60,455 bases of DNA from an uncultured Bacteroides sp. (GTDB lineage Bacteria > Bacteroidota > Bacteroidia > Bacteroidales > Bacteroidaceae), in the NCBI GenBank assembly GCA_949289295.1, contig CASENM010000021.1, forward strand, positions 1 through 60,455, given 5' to 3'. The translations under genes and the position numbers were made by a program. The stretch's first letter is position 1; every line of letters starts with the position of its first letter. This document shows, one piece after another, positions 41,252 through 50,529 of the stretch. The notes under the pieces are model-generated. The model ran no database searches. It was given only the letters and a program-made list of their open reading frames with translations, and had not been told where the DNA came from.

Positions 41252-42949
41252 TCAGAGCTTTATCTTGAGGATTTTTCCGCTCCAGCCATTCAGGCTGAGG
41301 TTGGTGGGTTTCGAGGGTGTGAATGAAATCTTTTCCTCCTTGTCACTCAGCAGGTCGGTGGCGATACAGCTTGTTGTGGGAGTCATCTGCAGATAATCGA
41401 ATGCGTGTTGGGGCAGGTTGACACCTATCTGCACAGGCATGTCGGAAAAGTTGACTGCAATGAACAGGATTTCCTTTCCTGCTTTCCGCAGGAAAGCATA
41501 CTGCTTGTGCTCGTTCATTTGCCACCCGTTCAGGTTGACATACATCAGGTCAAAAAAATCGCCTTCTTTGATGGCGGCTTCTGTGCGGCAGATGTTCAGT
41601 AATTTTTTGTAGAATTTGCGCAGTTCCTTTTCCTTGTTGTTCAGCAAGTGGTTGTTGAAGCGTCCGTGGTTGTTCCACCGGCGGATGCTGTCCACGCTCC
41701 AGTAGTCGAAGATGGTGGTGCGTCCGTCGCGTCCGCTGAATCCTTCGCAGTCCATTCCGCGTTCGCCCAGCTCCTGTCCGAAATAAATCATCATCGGGTT
41801 GGTGTACATACAGGCCGAAACAATCAGTGCCGGAAGTGCCTTGAATGCGTTTCCTGCAAAAAAGTCGGAAGCAATGCGTTGCTCGTCATGATTTTCCAGG
41901 AAGTTGAGCATGTGGTTTTTGATGTCATCGACGCTTTGCCAGCACGAGGTGATGGCCGTGGCCGACTGGTATCCGCAGGTCACGGCACGCAGGGTGTCGT
42001 AAAGTCCCACCTTGTCATAAAGGTAGTCGAAATGACCGTTGTGGATATAGTTCCGGTATTCATTGGGGTTATACACTTCGGCAATGAAAGTGATGTCCGG
42101 ATATTGTGCCTTGACTTGCGGAATGACCCATCCCCAGAACTCGCAGGGAACCATCTCCGCCATGTCGCAACGGAATCCGTCGATGCCTTTCCCTGCCCAG
42201 AACAGCAGAATCTCTTTCATTTTATGCCATGTGTCGGGAATCGGGTCGAAATGGCAACCGGTGTTGTGGATGAAATCCACCCCATAGTTCAGTTTTATTG
42301 TCTCGTACCAGTCGTTTCGGTTAGGCCATGCGTCGAAACGGTTGTTTCCCGTAGCTTTGGCAGGCATTTCTTCATAAATCCCGGCATGTTCGTCATAAAG
42401 GTCGATTTCCCCTTCCAGTTTTTGCCCTGGAATGTAATAGAAATTATTGTTCGGATTGAAGGCTTGTGTATTGTCATCGTCTTCGCCCAGATCCTTTATG
42501 CCTTCTGGTTTGGAAACCGAGCGGTATTGTCGGGCCACATGATTAGGAACGAAATCCATAAGGAATTTCAGTCCGCATTCGTGCGTGCGTTCTACCAGCG
42601 CTTCGAACTCTTCCATCCGCTTTTCCGGATGTACGGCCAAGTCAGGATCCACATTATAATAATCGGTAATGGCATAGGGCGAACCTGCTTTTCCTTTCAC
42701 GACAGCCGGATGGTTCTTGGGAATCCCATACGCGCTGTAATCTGTCTGTGTGGCGTGCGCTATCAGTCCTGTGTACCATACGTGTGTAGCTCCCAATTCC
42801 TTAATCTCGTTCAGAGCCTGCCTGGTAAAGCTGTCCATTTTCCCGCATCCGTTCTGGGCGATGGTTCCGTTTTGCGTGCAGCGTCCGTTGTCGTTTCCGA
42901 AAAGGCGGGTAAATATTTGGTAGATGATGATTTTTTCTTTTGTTTCCAT
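41252..42949 (-). CDS. Cytoplasmic GH13 alpha-amylase family protein
   Basis: A 565-residue glycoside hydrolase family 13 enzyme acting on alpha-glucans. It has no signal peptide, so it probably works on internal or imported oligosaccharides. Conserved regions: DFVPNHVAR (132-140), GFRCDMAEM with nucleophile Asp262, FIAEVYNP with acid/base Glu291, and LENHDEQR with Asp355. The N-terminal IYQIFTRLFGN is typical of a Bacteroidota-specific GH13 group. The C-terminal 120 residues form the beta-sandwich domain C. It stands alone on the minus strand and ends beside repeat family A. Exact specificity is not clear from sequence. Confidence 0.9.
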   Translation of the reverse strand: METKEKIIIYQIFTRLFGNDNGRCTQNGTIAQNGCGKMDSFTRQALNEIKELGATHVWYTGLIAHATQTDYSAYGIPKNHPAVVKGKAGSPYAITDYYNVDPDLAVHPEKRMEEFEALVERTHECGLKFLMDFVPNHVARQYRSVSKPEGIKDLGEDDDNTQAFNPNNNFYYIPGQKLEGEIDLYDEHAGIYEEMPAKATGNNRFDAWPNRNDWYETIKLNYGVDFIHNTGCHFDPIPDTWHKMKEILLFWAGKGIDGFRCDMAEMVPCEFWGWVIPQVKAQYPDITFIAEVYNPNEYRNYIHNGHFDYLYDKVGLYDTLRAVTCGYQSATAITSCWQSVDDIKNHMLNFLENHDEQRIASDFFAGNAFKALPALIVSACMYTNPMMIYFGQELGERGMDCEGFSGRDGRTTIFDYWSVDSIRRWNNHGRFNNHLLNNKEKELRKFYKKLLNICRTEAAIKEGDFFDLMYVNLNGWQMNEHKQYAFLRKAGKEILFIAVNFSDMPVQIGVNLPQHAFDYLQMTPTTSCIATDLLSDKEEKISFTPSKPTNLSLNGWSGKILKIKL

Positions 42950-43001
42950 GTCATTCGGTTTTAAAATATCGGTCGTGTTGCCTCTTGTTCATTTATAAAA
43001 A

Positions 43002-43043
43002 GAGGATTTGCAATCCGGTGCTTCTGTCCGGTTACAAATCCTC
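43002..43043 (-). terminator. Terminator of fabD
   Basis: GAGGATTTG...CCGG pairs with CCGG...CAAATCCTC over about 15 bp, followed on the minus strand by TTTTTATAA. It isolates fabD from the GH13 gene downstream. Confidence 0.75.
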
Positions 43044-43092
43044 CGATTACAGTTTCTTTATAAAATCCGGACGGATATGTCATTTCGAGTCT

Positions 43093-43980
43093 TTATTGTA
43101 TGCCGTGTGCGTTGGCTTCTTTGTCGATTTTTTTGATGAGGCCCTGCAATACCGCCCCCGGTCCGCATTCTGTAAAATCATCGGCTCCGTCCGCAATCAT
43201 GTGTTGTACGGTCTGTGTCCAGCGTACTGATGCAGTGAGCTGCGCTACTAAGTTGGTCTTGATTTCTTCCGGGTCTGTATGCGGTTGGGCGTCTACATTC
43301 TGGTAGACCGGACATTTAGGAGTGTGAAACTCTGTAGCTTTGATGGCAGCTTCCAGTTCCACTTTTGCGGGTTCCATCAGAGGGGAATGGAAAGCACCGC
43401 CCACTTTCAGCGGCAATGCGCGTTTTGCTCCTGCTGCCTTCATCAGTTCGCAGGCTTTGTTGATGCCTTCAATCGAACCGGATATTACGATCTGTCCCGG
43501 GCAGTTGTAGTTGGCGGCTACACAGACTTCGCCTTCGGCGGCTACGGAAGCGCAGATTTCTTCCACCTTTTCATCGGGCAATGCGATGATGGCTGCCATT
43601 GTTGAGGGGTGGGCTTCGCAAGCCTTTTGCATGGCCATTGCACGGGCATATACCAATTTCAGGCCGTCTTCAAAAGAGAGTGCTCCGGCGGCCACCAATG
43701 CCGAAAATTCGCCGAGCGAGTGTCCGGCAGTCATTTCGGGCTTGAAATCGTCGCCCATGCAGAGAGCGGAAATCACTGAATGGAGGAAGACGGCAGGTTG
43801 TGTCACTTTAGTCTGGCGCAAATCTTCGTCGGTGCCTTCAAACATGATATCTGTGATACGGTATCCCAAAATATCGTTGGCTTTCTCAAACAATTCTTTG
43901 GCGAGCGGCGAGTTCTCGTAGAGGTCTTTTCCCATTCCTACAAACTGTGCGCCCTGTCCTGGAAATACAAATGCTTTCAT
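43093..43980 (-). CDS. fabD: Malonyl-CoA:ACP transacylase
   Basis: Transfers malonate from CoA to acyl carrier protein for fatty acid synthesis. The protein is 295 residues and of normal length. It shows VFPGQGAQFVGMG at the N-terminus, the nucleophile Ser88 in AGHSLGEFSA, and the catalytic His in VGGAFHSPLM. It ends with DFTECGPGAVLQGLIKK. It is monocistronic with a promoter (44012) and terminator of its own, away from other fab genes. Confidence 0.96.
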   Translation of the reverse strand: MKAFVFPGQGAQFVGMGKDLYENSPLAKELFEKANDILGYRITDIMFEGTDEDLRQTKVTQPAVFLHSVISALCMGDDFKPEMTAGHSLGEFSALVAAGALSFEDGLKLVYARAMAMQKACEAHPSTMAAIIALPDEKVEEICASVAAEGEVCVAANYNCPGQIVISGSIEGINKACELMKAAGAKRALPLKVGGAFHSPLMEPAKVELEAAIKATEFHTPKCPVYQNVDAQPHTDPEEIKTNLVAQLTASVRWTQTVQHMIADGADDFTECGPGAVLQGLIKKIDKEANAHGIQ

Positions 43981-44011
43981 AATCGTTTTTTTATTATTTG
44001 TTCTTTGCCGG

Positions 44012-44019
44012 CAAAGTTA
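44012..44019 (-). promoter_or_regulatory. Promoter -7 element for fabD
   Basis: TAACTTTG on the minus strand, 31 nt before the ATG. Confidence 0.5.
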
Positions 44020-44098
44020 ATGATTCTTTTCAATATGCATAGTCAAATGGTGATTTAGTTTTTCTTGAGTACGGATGCCTGAGATACAGAGAGTCAGT

Positions 44099-44923
44099 TT
44101 ATTTCCCGAAAACATGCATCGGTACCGGTGCGTAGAAATGGTTGAGTGGCCCGTGGCCTTCCCCGATATGGATGTCTTTTCCCGTTTCTATGCCTTTATA
44201 TACATATTCTTTGGCTTTTTCCACCGCTTCAGCCAGCGGAAATCCCAATGCACAGAAGGTGGCAATGGCTGAAGAAAGCGTACATCCTGTGCCGTGAGTG
44301 TTCTTGCTGTCAATTTTGGAGGCTGTAAAATGGTGGGGTTGTGCTTCGCCGCGTATCTTCAGTACATCGCACATCCGGTTCCCTTCCAGATGTCCTCCTT
44401 TTATAAGTACGCTGCTGCCCCATTGCGACAACTGGTCGGCGGCTTTTTCCATCTCGCTGACAGTGGAAATGTCTTTGCCTGTCAACACTTGTGCCTCCTT
44501 CAGATTCGGGGTAATCAGCGTGCTCAATGGCATAAGCTCTTCGACGATGGTGCTGATGGCTTTATCGTCCATCAGTTTGCATCCGCTGGTAGAAACCATG
44601 ACTGGGTCGAAGATGACATGCTGTGGACGGAACATCCGGATGGATCCGGCGATGGCTCTGACTATTTCCGGATCGCTCACCATGCCGATCTTGACGGTCC
44701 CGGGCCGGATATCGCTCATTACCGCTTCGATTTGTGACCTGACAATGGGAGAGGGGATTGGGAATACTTCGCTTACGCCACAGGTGTTCTGTACGGTGAC
44801 GGCAGTAATGACACTGGCGGCATACGCCCCGAGCGCGGAGATGGTTTTTATGTCAGCCTGGATTCCGGCTCCTCCGCTGCAGTCGGATCCTGCTATGGTC
44901 ATGATGCAAGGATATGTTTTCAT
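44099..44923 (-). CDS. thiD: Hydroxymethylpyrimidine/phosphomethylpyrimidine kinase
   Basis: Phosphorylates HMP and HMP-phosphate on the thiamine pathway. A 274-residue ribokinase-fold enzyme: TIAGSDCSGGAGIQADIKT at the N-terminus, VIFDPVMVSTSG, NLKEAQVLTG, VLIKGGHLEG and the anion hole/catalytic base loop NTHGTGCTLSSAIA. It is separate from any other thi gene here, and I found no TPP riboswitch upstream, so it may serve salvage. The ThiD/pyridoxine-kinase overlap means some activity on B6 compounds is possible. Confidence 0.95.
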   Translation of the reverse strand: MKTYPCIMTIAGSDCSGGAGIQADIKTISALGAYAASVITAVTVQNTCGVSEVFPIPSPIVRSQIEAVMSDIRPGTVKIGMVSDPEIVRAIAGSIRMFRPQHVIFDPVMVSTSGCKLMDDKAISTIVEELMPLSTLITPNLKEAQVLTGKDISTVSEMEKAADQLSQWGSSVLIKGGHLEGNRMCDVLKIRGEAQPHHFTASKIDSKNTHGTGCTLSSAIATFCALGFPLAEAVEKAKEYVYKGIETGKDIHIGEGHGPLNHFYAPVPMHVFGK

Positions 44924-45148
44924 TTCTTTTGTGTTTTATAGGATATGCAAAGGAATGAAAAAACTTCGGGAAATTCTTTTCCGGAACTGAATTTCTTTCG
45001 AGTCGGAACACAGAGAAAGATATTGTATGATGTATGATAATGCTTCTGTTTATATCATCATGGATATGAAAAGTATTAATCTATCAAACAGTGTTTTATA
45101 ACATATATAATTTATGATATTGCAGTGATAGTGTATTGAAAAACTCTC

Positions 45149-45156
45149 TATATTTG
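45149..45156 (+). promoter_or_regulatory. Promoter -7 element of the xylose operon
   Basis: TATATTTGTGG, 21 nt before the regulator ATG at 45177. The upstream 100 nt is very AT-rich with short symmetric stretches (for example TTATAACATATATAA at 45096-45110) that could bind the operon's own regulator; this is not shown. Confidence 0.5.
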
Positions 45157-45176
45157 TGGCATAAAGACAAAAGGAT

Positions 45177-45908
45177 ATGGAAAACCGTGATATAGATGTG
45201 CATGTGTCTGTTGACTGTGTGGTGGTCGGTTTCGATGGAGAACAGTTCCGCGTGCTTCTGGTGCGCCAGATTGGCAAGCAGACGGATGGCGAGTACAACG
45301 ACATGAAGCTGCCGGGCAGTCCTATTTATGTGGACGAAGATTTGGATGAGGCCGCCCAGCGGGTGCTGACTGAATTGACGGGCCTGAAAAATATCCGGAT
45401 GAACCAGTTCAAGGCGTATGGCTCGAAAAACCGTACGGCAGACCCGAAAGATGTGTTGTGGCTTGAACATTTCCATCTGATCAGGGAAGGGAAAGTGGGG
45501 CGTATCGTGACGGTGGCCTATCTGTCTCTCTTGAAAATCAATCAAAGCAACAGGCGGCTTTCTTCTGCTTACGATGCATGTTGGACACCGGTGTCGGAAG
45601 TGGGTAAACTGGCTTTCGACCATAACCGGATTCTGAAAGACGCGATTGAGGTTATCCGGCATTATGTGGAAAGCTCTCCGGCCGTGATGTTCGACCTTTT
45701 GCCGAGGAAATTTACCGTTTCCCAGTTTCGTGTTCTATATCAACTGGTTTATGGGAAAGAGATTGATATCCGCAACTTCCATAAGAAGATTGCCATGATG
45801 CCTTATCTGGTGGCTTTGGAAGAAAAGGAGCAGGGCGTTCCTCACAGGGCGGCCCGATACTATAAGTTTGACAGGACGATATATAACAGACAAAAGAACA
45901 AGCGATAA
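45177..45908 (+). CDS. xylR: Nudix-type transcriptional regulator of xylose use (XylR/NrtR family)
   Basis: A 243-residue protein: an N-terminal Nudix domain (about 1-145) followed by a winged-helix DNA-binding domain (about 155-235, LPRKFTVSQFRVLYQLVYG). The Nudix box lacks the catalytic glutamates (AAQRVLTELTGL in place of REUxEExGU), as expected for a sensor that binds a sugar without hydrolysis. Known Bacteroides relatives regulate arabinose or xylose genes. Here it starts the xylB-xylA-xylE unit (5-nt gap to xylB), so it most likely represses these genes and responds to xylose or a derivative. Confidence 0.88.
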   Translation: MENRDIDVHVSVDCVVVGFDGEQFRVLLVRQIGKQTDGEYNDMKLPGSPIYVDEDLDEAAQRVLTELTGLKNIRMNQFKAYGSKNRTADPKDVLWLEHFHLIREGKVGRIVTVAYLSLLKINQSNRRLSSAYDACWTPVSEVGKLAFDHNRILKDAIEVIRHYVESSPAVMFDLLPRKFTVSQFRVLYQLVYGKEIDIRNFHKKIAMMPYLVALEEKEQGVPHRAARYYKFDRTIYNRQKNKR

Positions 45909-45913
45909 TTATT

Positions 45914-47398
45914 ATGAGGTATTTGTTGGGTTATGATATAGGAAGCTCTTCGGTGAAGGCTTCTTTGGTATGCGTGGAGACAGGAAAGTGTATGGCTTCT
46001 GATTTTTATCCGAAAACGGAGGCTGAAATCATTGCCGTACGTCCGGGATGGGCCGAACAGTGTCCCGAAATGTGGTGGGACAATTTACGGTCGGCTACGG
46101 AGTCGGTGATGCAGAAAAGCGGTGCCGGAAAAGATGAAATTGCTGCTGTCGGCATTTCCTATCAGATGCATGGGCTGGTGTGTGTGGACAAGGACCAGAA
46201 TGTATTGCGTCCGGCCATTATCTGGTGTGATTCGCGCGCGGTGCCCTATGGCGAGAAGGCGTTCCAGACGTTGGGCGAGGAAAGATGCCTGTCACATCTG
46301 TTGAATTCTCCGGGTAACTTTACGGCTTCAAAGCTGGCGTGGGTGAAGGAGAACGAACCGGAAGTGTATGAAAAGATTGACAAGATCATGTTGCCGGGCG
46401 ATTATATCGCCATGAAACTGACAGGAGAGGTCTGTACCACGGTTTCCGGACTTTCTGAAGGAATGTTCTGGGACTTCCGGAATAATGAGGTGGCCGGATT
46501 CCTGATGGACTATTATGGTTTCGACCGTTCGCTGATTCCGGACATACGCCCCACTTTCTCGGAGCAGGGACGCGTAACGGCACGGGCGGCAGAGGAACTT
46601 GGCTTGAAAGAAGGTATTCCGGTGGCTTACCGGGCCGGTGACCAGCCCAACAATGCCTTGTCATTGAATGTGTTCAATCCGGGAGAGATTGCCTCGACCG
46701 CGGGCACGTCGGGTGTGGTTTACGGAGTGAACGGCACAGTCAACTATGATCTGAAATCGCGTGTCAATACGTTTGCTCATGTAAATCATACATCGGAACA
46801 GACTCGTCTGGGTGTGCTGCTGTGCATCAACGGAACGGGTATTCTGAATTCTTGGATGAAGCGGACTGTCGCTCCGGAAGGTATGTCTTATGCGGAGATG
46901 AACGGTTTGGCTGCTCAAGTGCCCATAGGAGCCGACGGCATAAGTATCTTGCCGTTCGGAAACGGTGCGGAAAGAATGTTGCAGAACCGTGAGGCCGGTT
47001 GTTCCGTTCATGGTGTGAACTTCAATCTGCATACTCGTGGTCATCTGCTTCGTGCAGCGCAAGAAGGTATCGTTTTTTCGTTCAGATATGGTATTGATGT
47101 CATGAAAGGTATGGGTATGAAGGTAGAGAAAATACATGCCGGACATGCCAATATGTTTCTCAGTCCGGTCTTCCGCGAAACGTTGGCCGGGGTGACCGGT
47201 GCGGTCATCGAGCTTTATGATACAGACGGTTCGGTGGGCGCGGCCAAGGGAGCCGGAATGGGAATAGGTATCTATAAAGATAATGAAGAGGCGTTTGCCA
47301 CGCTTGACAGGCTGGCGGTGATTGAACCGGACGAGATAAACCGTCAGGCTTATCAGGATGCTTACGGACGCTGGCTTGACTGTTTGAAGAAACTGTGA
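45914..47398 (+). CDS. xylB: Xylulokinase
   Basis: Phosphorylates D-xylulose to xylulose 5-phosphate, the entry to the pentose phosphate pathway. A 494-residue FGGY kinase: LLGYDIGSSSVKASLV phosphate-binding loop at the start, ISYQMHGLVCVDKD, a STAGTSGVVYG loop, and the C-terminal GAAKGAGMGIGIY. It follows the regulator by 5 nt and precedes xylA by 39 nt, so its role in xylose use is well supported by context. Confidence 0.95.
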   Translation: MRYLLGYDIGSSSVKASLVCVETGKCMASDFYPKTEAEIIAVRPGWAEQCPEMWWDNLRSATESVMQKSGAGKDEIAAVGISYQMHGLVCVDKDQNVLRPAIIWCDSRAVPYGEKAFQTLGEERCLSHLLNSPGNFTASKLAWVKENEPEVYEKIDKIMLPGDYIAMKLTGEVCTTVSGLSEGMFWDFRNNEVAGFLMDYYGFDRSLIPDIRPTFSEQGRVTARAAEELGLKEGIPVAYRAGDQPNNALSLNVFNPGEIASTAGTSGVVYGVNGTVNYDLKSRVNTFAHVNHTSEQTRLGVLLCINGTGILNSWMKRTVAPEGMSYAEMNGLAAQVPIGADGISILPFGNGAERMLQNREAGCSVHGVNFNLHTRGHLLRAAQEGIVFSFRYGIDVMKGMGMKVEKIHAGHANMFLSPVFRETLAGVTGAVIELYDTDGSVGAAKGAGMGIGIYKDNEEAFATLDRLAVIEPDEINRQAYQDAYGRWLDCLKKL

Positions 47399-47437
47399 TA
47401 AAAAAATAAATCGTTAACTGTTAAAATTGATAAGAGA

Positions 47438-48754
47438 ATGGCAACTAAAGAGTATTTTCCCGGAATTGGAAAAATCAAATTTGAAGGTGTGGAAAGCAAG
47501 AACCCGATGGCTTTCCGCTATTACGATCCTGAAAGAGTGGTAATGGGTAAGAAAATGAAAGACTGGTTGAAGTTTTCTATGGCATGGTGGCATACATTGT
47601 GTGCGGAAGGCGGCGACCAGTTTGGAGGCGGTACCAAGAAATTCCCCTGGAAAACGAATCCGGACAAGGTGCAGGCTGCAAAGGACAAAGCCGATGCCGG
47701 TTTCGAGTTCATGCAGAAGATGGGCATCGAATATTATTGCTTCCACGATGTGGACCTTTGTGATGAGGCCGACACGATTGAGGAATACGAGGCTAACATG
47801 AAGGAGATTGTGGCTTATCTGAAACAGAAGCAGGCCGAGACGGGCATCAAGCTTCTGTGGGGTACGGCCAATGTGTTCGGTCATGCACGCTACATGAACG
47901 GCGCGGCCACCAATCCTGATTTCGACGTAGTGGCTCGTGCGGCCGTGCAGATCAAGAATGCCATTGACGCAACTATTGAGCTGGGCGGTACCAATTATGT
48001 GTTCTGGGGCGGACGCGAGGGCTACATGTCGTTGCTGAACACGGACCAGAAGCGTGAGAAGGAACATCTGGCACAGATGTTGACCATCGCCCGCGATTAT
48101 GGGCGTGCGCATGGCTTTACAGGAACATTCCTGGTGGAGCCGAAGCCGATGGAGCCGACCAAGCATCAGTATGATGTGGACACGGAAACTGTAATCGGAT
48201 TCTTGAGAGCGCATAATCTGGACAAGGATTTCAAGGTGAACATTGAAGTGAACCATGCCACCTTGGCCGGTCACACGTTCGAGCACGAGTTGTGCGTGGC
48301 TGTCGACAACGGCATGCTGGGCTCTATCGATGCCAACCGTGGCGATTATCAGAACGGATGGGACACTGACCAGTTCCCCATCGACAACTATGAGCTGACT
48401 CAGGCCATGATGCAGATTATCCGCAACGGCGGATTCGGTAACGGCGGTACGAATTTCGACGCGAAAACCCGTCGTAACTCTACCGATCTGGAAGACATCT
48501 TCATTGCCCATATCGCAGGTATGGATGTGATGGCACGTGCCTTGCTGAGTGCCGCAAAACTGTTGGAAGAATCTCCCTACAAGAAGATGCTGGCCGACCG
48601 TTACGCTTCGTTTGACGCCGGAAAAGGTAAGGAGTTTGAGGAAGGCAAGCTGACATTGGAAGACGTGGTTGCATACGCCAAGACTGTCGGCGAGCCGAAG
48701 CAGACCAGCGGAAAGCAGGAGCTGTATGAAGCGATTGTAAATATGTATTGCTAA
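47438..48754 (+). CDS. xylA: Xylose isomerase
   Basis: Interconverts D-xylose and D-xylulose. A 438-residue class II enzyme (N-terminal insert present): [15 protein letters not shown], the [16 protein letters not shown] metal-site motif, [18 protein letters not shown], and the SIDANRGD segment. Catalytic His lies in CFHDVDLCD. It uses strongly C-ending codons, which suggests a highly expressed protein. A hairpin terminator lies directly after it, ahead of xylE. Confidence 0.97.
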   Translation: MATKEYFPGIGKIKFEGVESKNPMAFRYYDPERVVMGKKMKDWLKFSMAWWHTLCAEGGDQFGGGTKKFPWKTNPDKVQAAKDKADAGFEFMQKMGIEYYCFHDVDLCDEADTIEEYEANMKEIVAYLKQKQAETGIKLLWGTANVFGHARYMNGAATNPDFDVVARAAVQIKNAIDATIELGGTNYVFWGGREGYMSLLNTDQKREKEHLAQMLTIARDYGRAHGFTGTFLVEPKPMEPTKHQYDVDTETVIGFLRAHNLDKDFKVNIEVNHATLAGHTFEHELCVAVDNGMLGSIDANRGDYQNGWDTDQFPIDNYELTQAMMQIIRNGGFGNGGTNFDAKTRRNSTDLEDIFIAHIAGMDVMARALLSAAKLLEESPYKKMLADRYASFDAGKGKEFEEGKLTLEDVVAYAKTVGEPKQTSGKQELYEAIVNMYC

Positions 48755-48767
48755 ATGTTTCATCAGA

Positions 48768-48817
48768 ATGAGGGTGCGGCCGATTTCCTGATTGTATGGC
48801 GCACCCTCATTTTTTTC
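48768..48817 (+). terminator. Intra-operon terminator between xylA and xylE
   Basis: ATGAGGGTGCG (48768-48778) pairs with CGCACCCTCAT (48800-48810), followed by TTTTTT. It lies inside the 85-nt gap before xylE and should reduce read-through into the transporter gene; no separate promoter for xylE is obvious. Confidence 0.8.
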
Positions 48818-48839
48818 AATATCCTTTTAATTTAATATC

Positions 48840-50309
48840 ATGAACTATACAGAACAAGGCAGTAAAACTTATCTTTTTTCCATCGTACTTGTGGCGGTAA
48901 TCGGCGGATTGCTTTTCGGTTATGATACGGCGGTCATCTCCGGTGCGGAGAAAGGGCTTCAGGCATTCTTCCTGGGGGCTGACGACTTTGTATATACGGA
49001 CGGTTGGCATGGCTTTACTTGCGCCAGTGCGCTTATCGGCTGTATTCTCGGCAGTGCGGTATCGGGTTATATGGCTTCTAACTGGGGCCGCAAGAATTCG
49101 CTCATTTTTGCCGGCATCATGTTTTTCATTTCTGCATTGGGTTCGATGGAACCGGAGTTTCTCTTTTTTGAACACGGTATACCTGACTTTTCCCTGCTCA
49201 TCGCTTTCAACATTTACCGTATTATCGGTGGGGTGGGTGTAGGTTTGGCATCGGCCATTTGTCCGATGTATATAGCCGAGGTCGCTCCCTCCAATATACG
49301 TGGAACATTGGTCTCATGGAATCAGTTTGCCATTATTTTCGGTCAGTTGGTGGTCTATATGGTTAATTTTTTCATCTTGGGCGACCATACCAATCCGGTC
49401 ATTGAGTCAATCGGTCAGGGGGTCAATGCAGTGGCTCCGGGAAGCGACCCATGGACGATTTCTACCGGCTGGCGCTACATGTTCGGCAGCGAGGCCATAC
49501 CGGCCGGACTTTTTTCTATATTGATTTGTCTGGTGCCGGAAACACCGCGTTATCTTGTCATGTCCGGTCAGGACGAGAAAGCGCTTGCCGTGCTTTGTCG
49601 GATTAATGGAAAAGTGGAGGGCAGCCATATTCTGAACGACATCAAGAATACCATTACCGAGAAAACGGAAAAGGTGTTTACCTATGGCATACTGGTCATT
49701 TTTGTCGGCGTCATGCTCAGTGTGTTCCAACAGGCCGTGGGCATCAATGCCGTGCTTTATTATGCGCCGCGCATTTTCGGTGATATGGGTATGGAGAATC
49801 CCATGATGCAGACCATTATAATGGGAGTAGTCAATATTCTCTTCACACTCATTGCCATCTTTACTGTGGAGAAATGGGGCCGCAAGCCTTTGCTCATTAC
49901 CGGTTCGATAGGCATGGCTGTGGGTGCGTTCGGGGTGGCGCTTACTTTCGGCCATGCAGAGTTTGGACTGGTAACCATGCTTAGCATCATGCTTTACAGT
50001 GCTTCATTCATGATGTCGTGGGGACCTATCTGTTGGGTGCTCATTTCTGAAATTTTCCCGAATACGATCCGTGGTGCGGCAGTGGCGATAGCCGTTGCTT
50101 TCCAATGGATATTCAACTGGATTGTAAGTGCGACTTTTGTACCGATGTTCAATATGCAGACAAGCGGCGATCCCAATTTCGGGCATTGGTTCACATACGG
50201 TCTGTATGGCGCGATTTGTGTGATTGCCGCATTGTTTGTCTGGAGACTTGTTCCGGAAACGAAAGGAAAGACATTGGAGGATATGACTAAACTCTGGAAG
50301 AAGATATAA
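48840..50309 (+). CDS. xylE: D-xylose:H+ symporter (MFS sugar porter)
   Basis: A 489-residue transporter of the sugar porter family with 12 predicted helices. It has GGLLFGYDTAVISGAE in helix 1, NWGRKNSL (the RxGR-type loop), VPETPRYLVMSG between halves, QQAVGINAVLYYAP in helix 7, EKWGRKPLL, and the C-terminal VPETKGKTLE. The xylE identity is given by context with xylB and xylA; other hexose or pentose specificity cannot be excluded. It follows a terminator-like hairpin and is ended by another at 50389. Confidence 0.93.
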   Translation: MNYTEQGSKTYLFSIVLVAVIGGLLFGYDTAVISGAEKGLQAFFLGADDFVYTDGWHGFTCASALIGCILGSAVSGYMASNWGRKNSLIFAGIMFFISALGSMEPEFLFFEHGIPDFSLLIAFNIYRIIGGVGVGLASAICPMYIAEVAPSNIRGTLVSWNQFAIIFGQLVVYMVNFFILGDHTNPVIESIGQGVNAVAPGSDPWTISTGWRYMFGSEAIPAGLFSILICLVPETPRYLVMSGQDEKALAVLCRINGKVEGSHILNDIKNTITEKTEKVFTYGILVIFVGVMLSVFQQAVGINAVLYYAPRIFGDMGMENPMMQTIIMGVVNILFTLIAIFTVEKWGRKPLLITGSIGMAVGAFGVALTFGHAEFGLVTMLSIMLYSASFMMSWGPICWVLISEIFPNTIRGAAVAIAVAFQWIFNWIVSATFVPMFNMQTSGDPNFGHWFTYGLYGAICVIAALFVWRLVPETKGKTLEDMTKLWKKI

Positions 50310-50388
50310 ACCAATTCATTTTTGTTGTCGTGAGGGAACCGGGTGTGGATTCATCCGTATGAAGTCTGGTATGACAGATCGGTTTATG

Positions 50389-50442
50389 CGTGGGAGTGTG
50401 TCTGATAAGATTAATCTGCACACTCTCACGTATTTATTTTTT
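50389..50442 (+). terminator. Terminator of the xylose operon
   Basis: CGTGGGAGTGTG (50389-50400) pairs with CACACTCTCACG (50419-50430, one G-U), followed by a T-rich tail. Confidence 0.8.
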
Positions 50443-50494
50443 GTGCTTCATGAAAATTTATGTGTATAATTCTGCATAATTAAAGAAATAATAT

Positions 50495-50502
50495 TATCTT
50501 TG
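50495..50502 (+). promoter_or_regulatory. Promoter -7 element for the mannose-1-phosphate guanylyltransferase gene
   Basis: TATCTTTGTCAC, 28 nt before the ATG at 50530. It overlaps the longer open frame (50500), so 50530 is the true start. Confidence 0.5.
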
Positions 50503-50529
50503 TCACATTACATCATAAAATTATTTTCT

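Noticed and set aside
41648-42964. 438-codon open frame antisense to the GH13 gene
   Set aside because: Lies wholly inside the GH13 gene with intact catalytic motifs; no signal, domain or promoter of its own.
44924-45176. TPP riboswitch upstream of thiD
   Set aside because: No CUGAGA-type core or matching stems were found in the interval.
47414-48763. 449-codon open frame antisense to all of xylA
   Set aside because: A shadow caused by the strong third-position bias of xylA. The protein resembles no family, and xylA is certain on the other strand.
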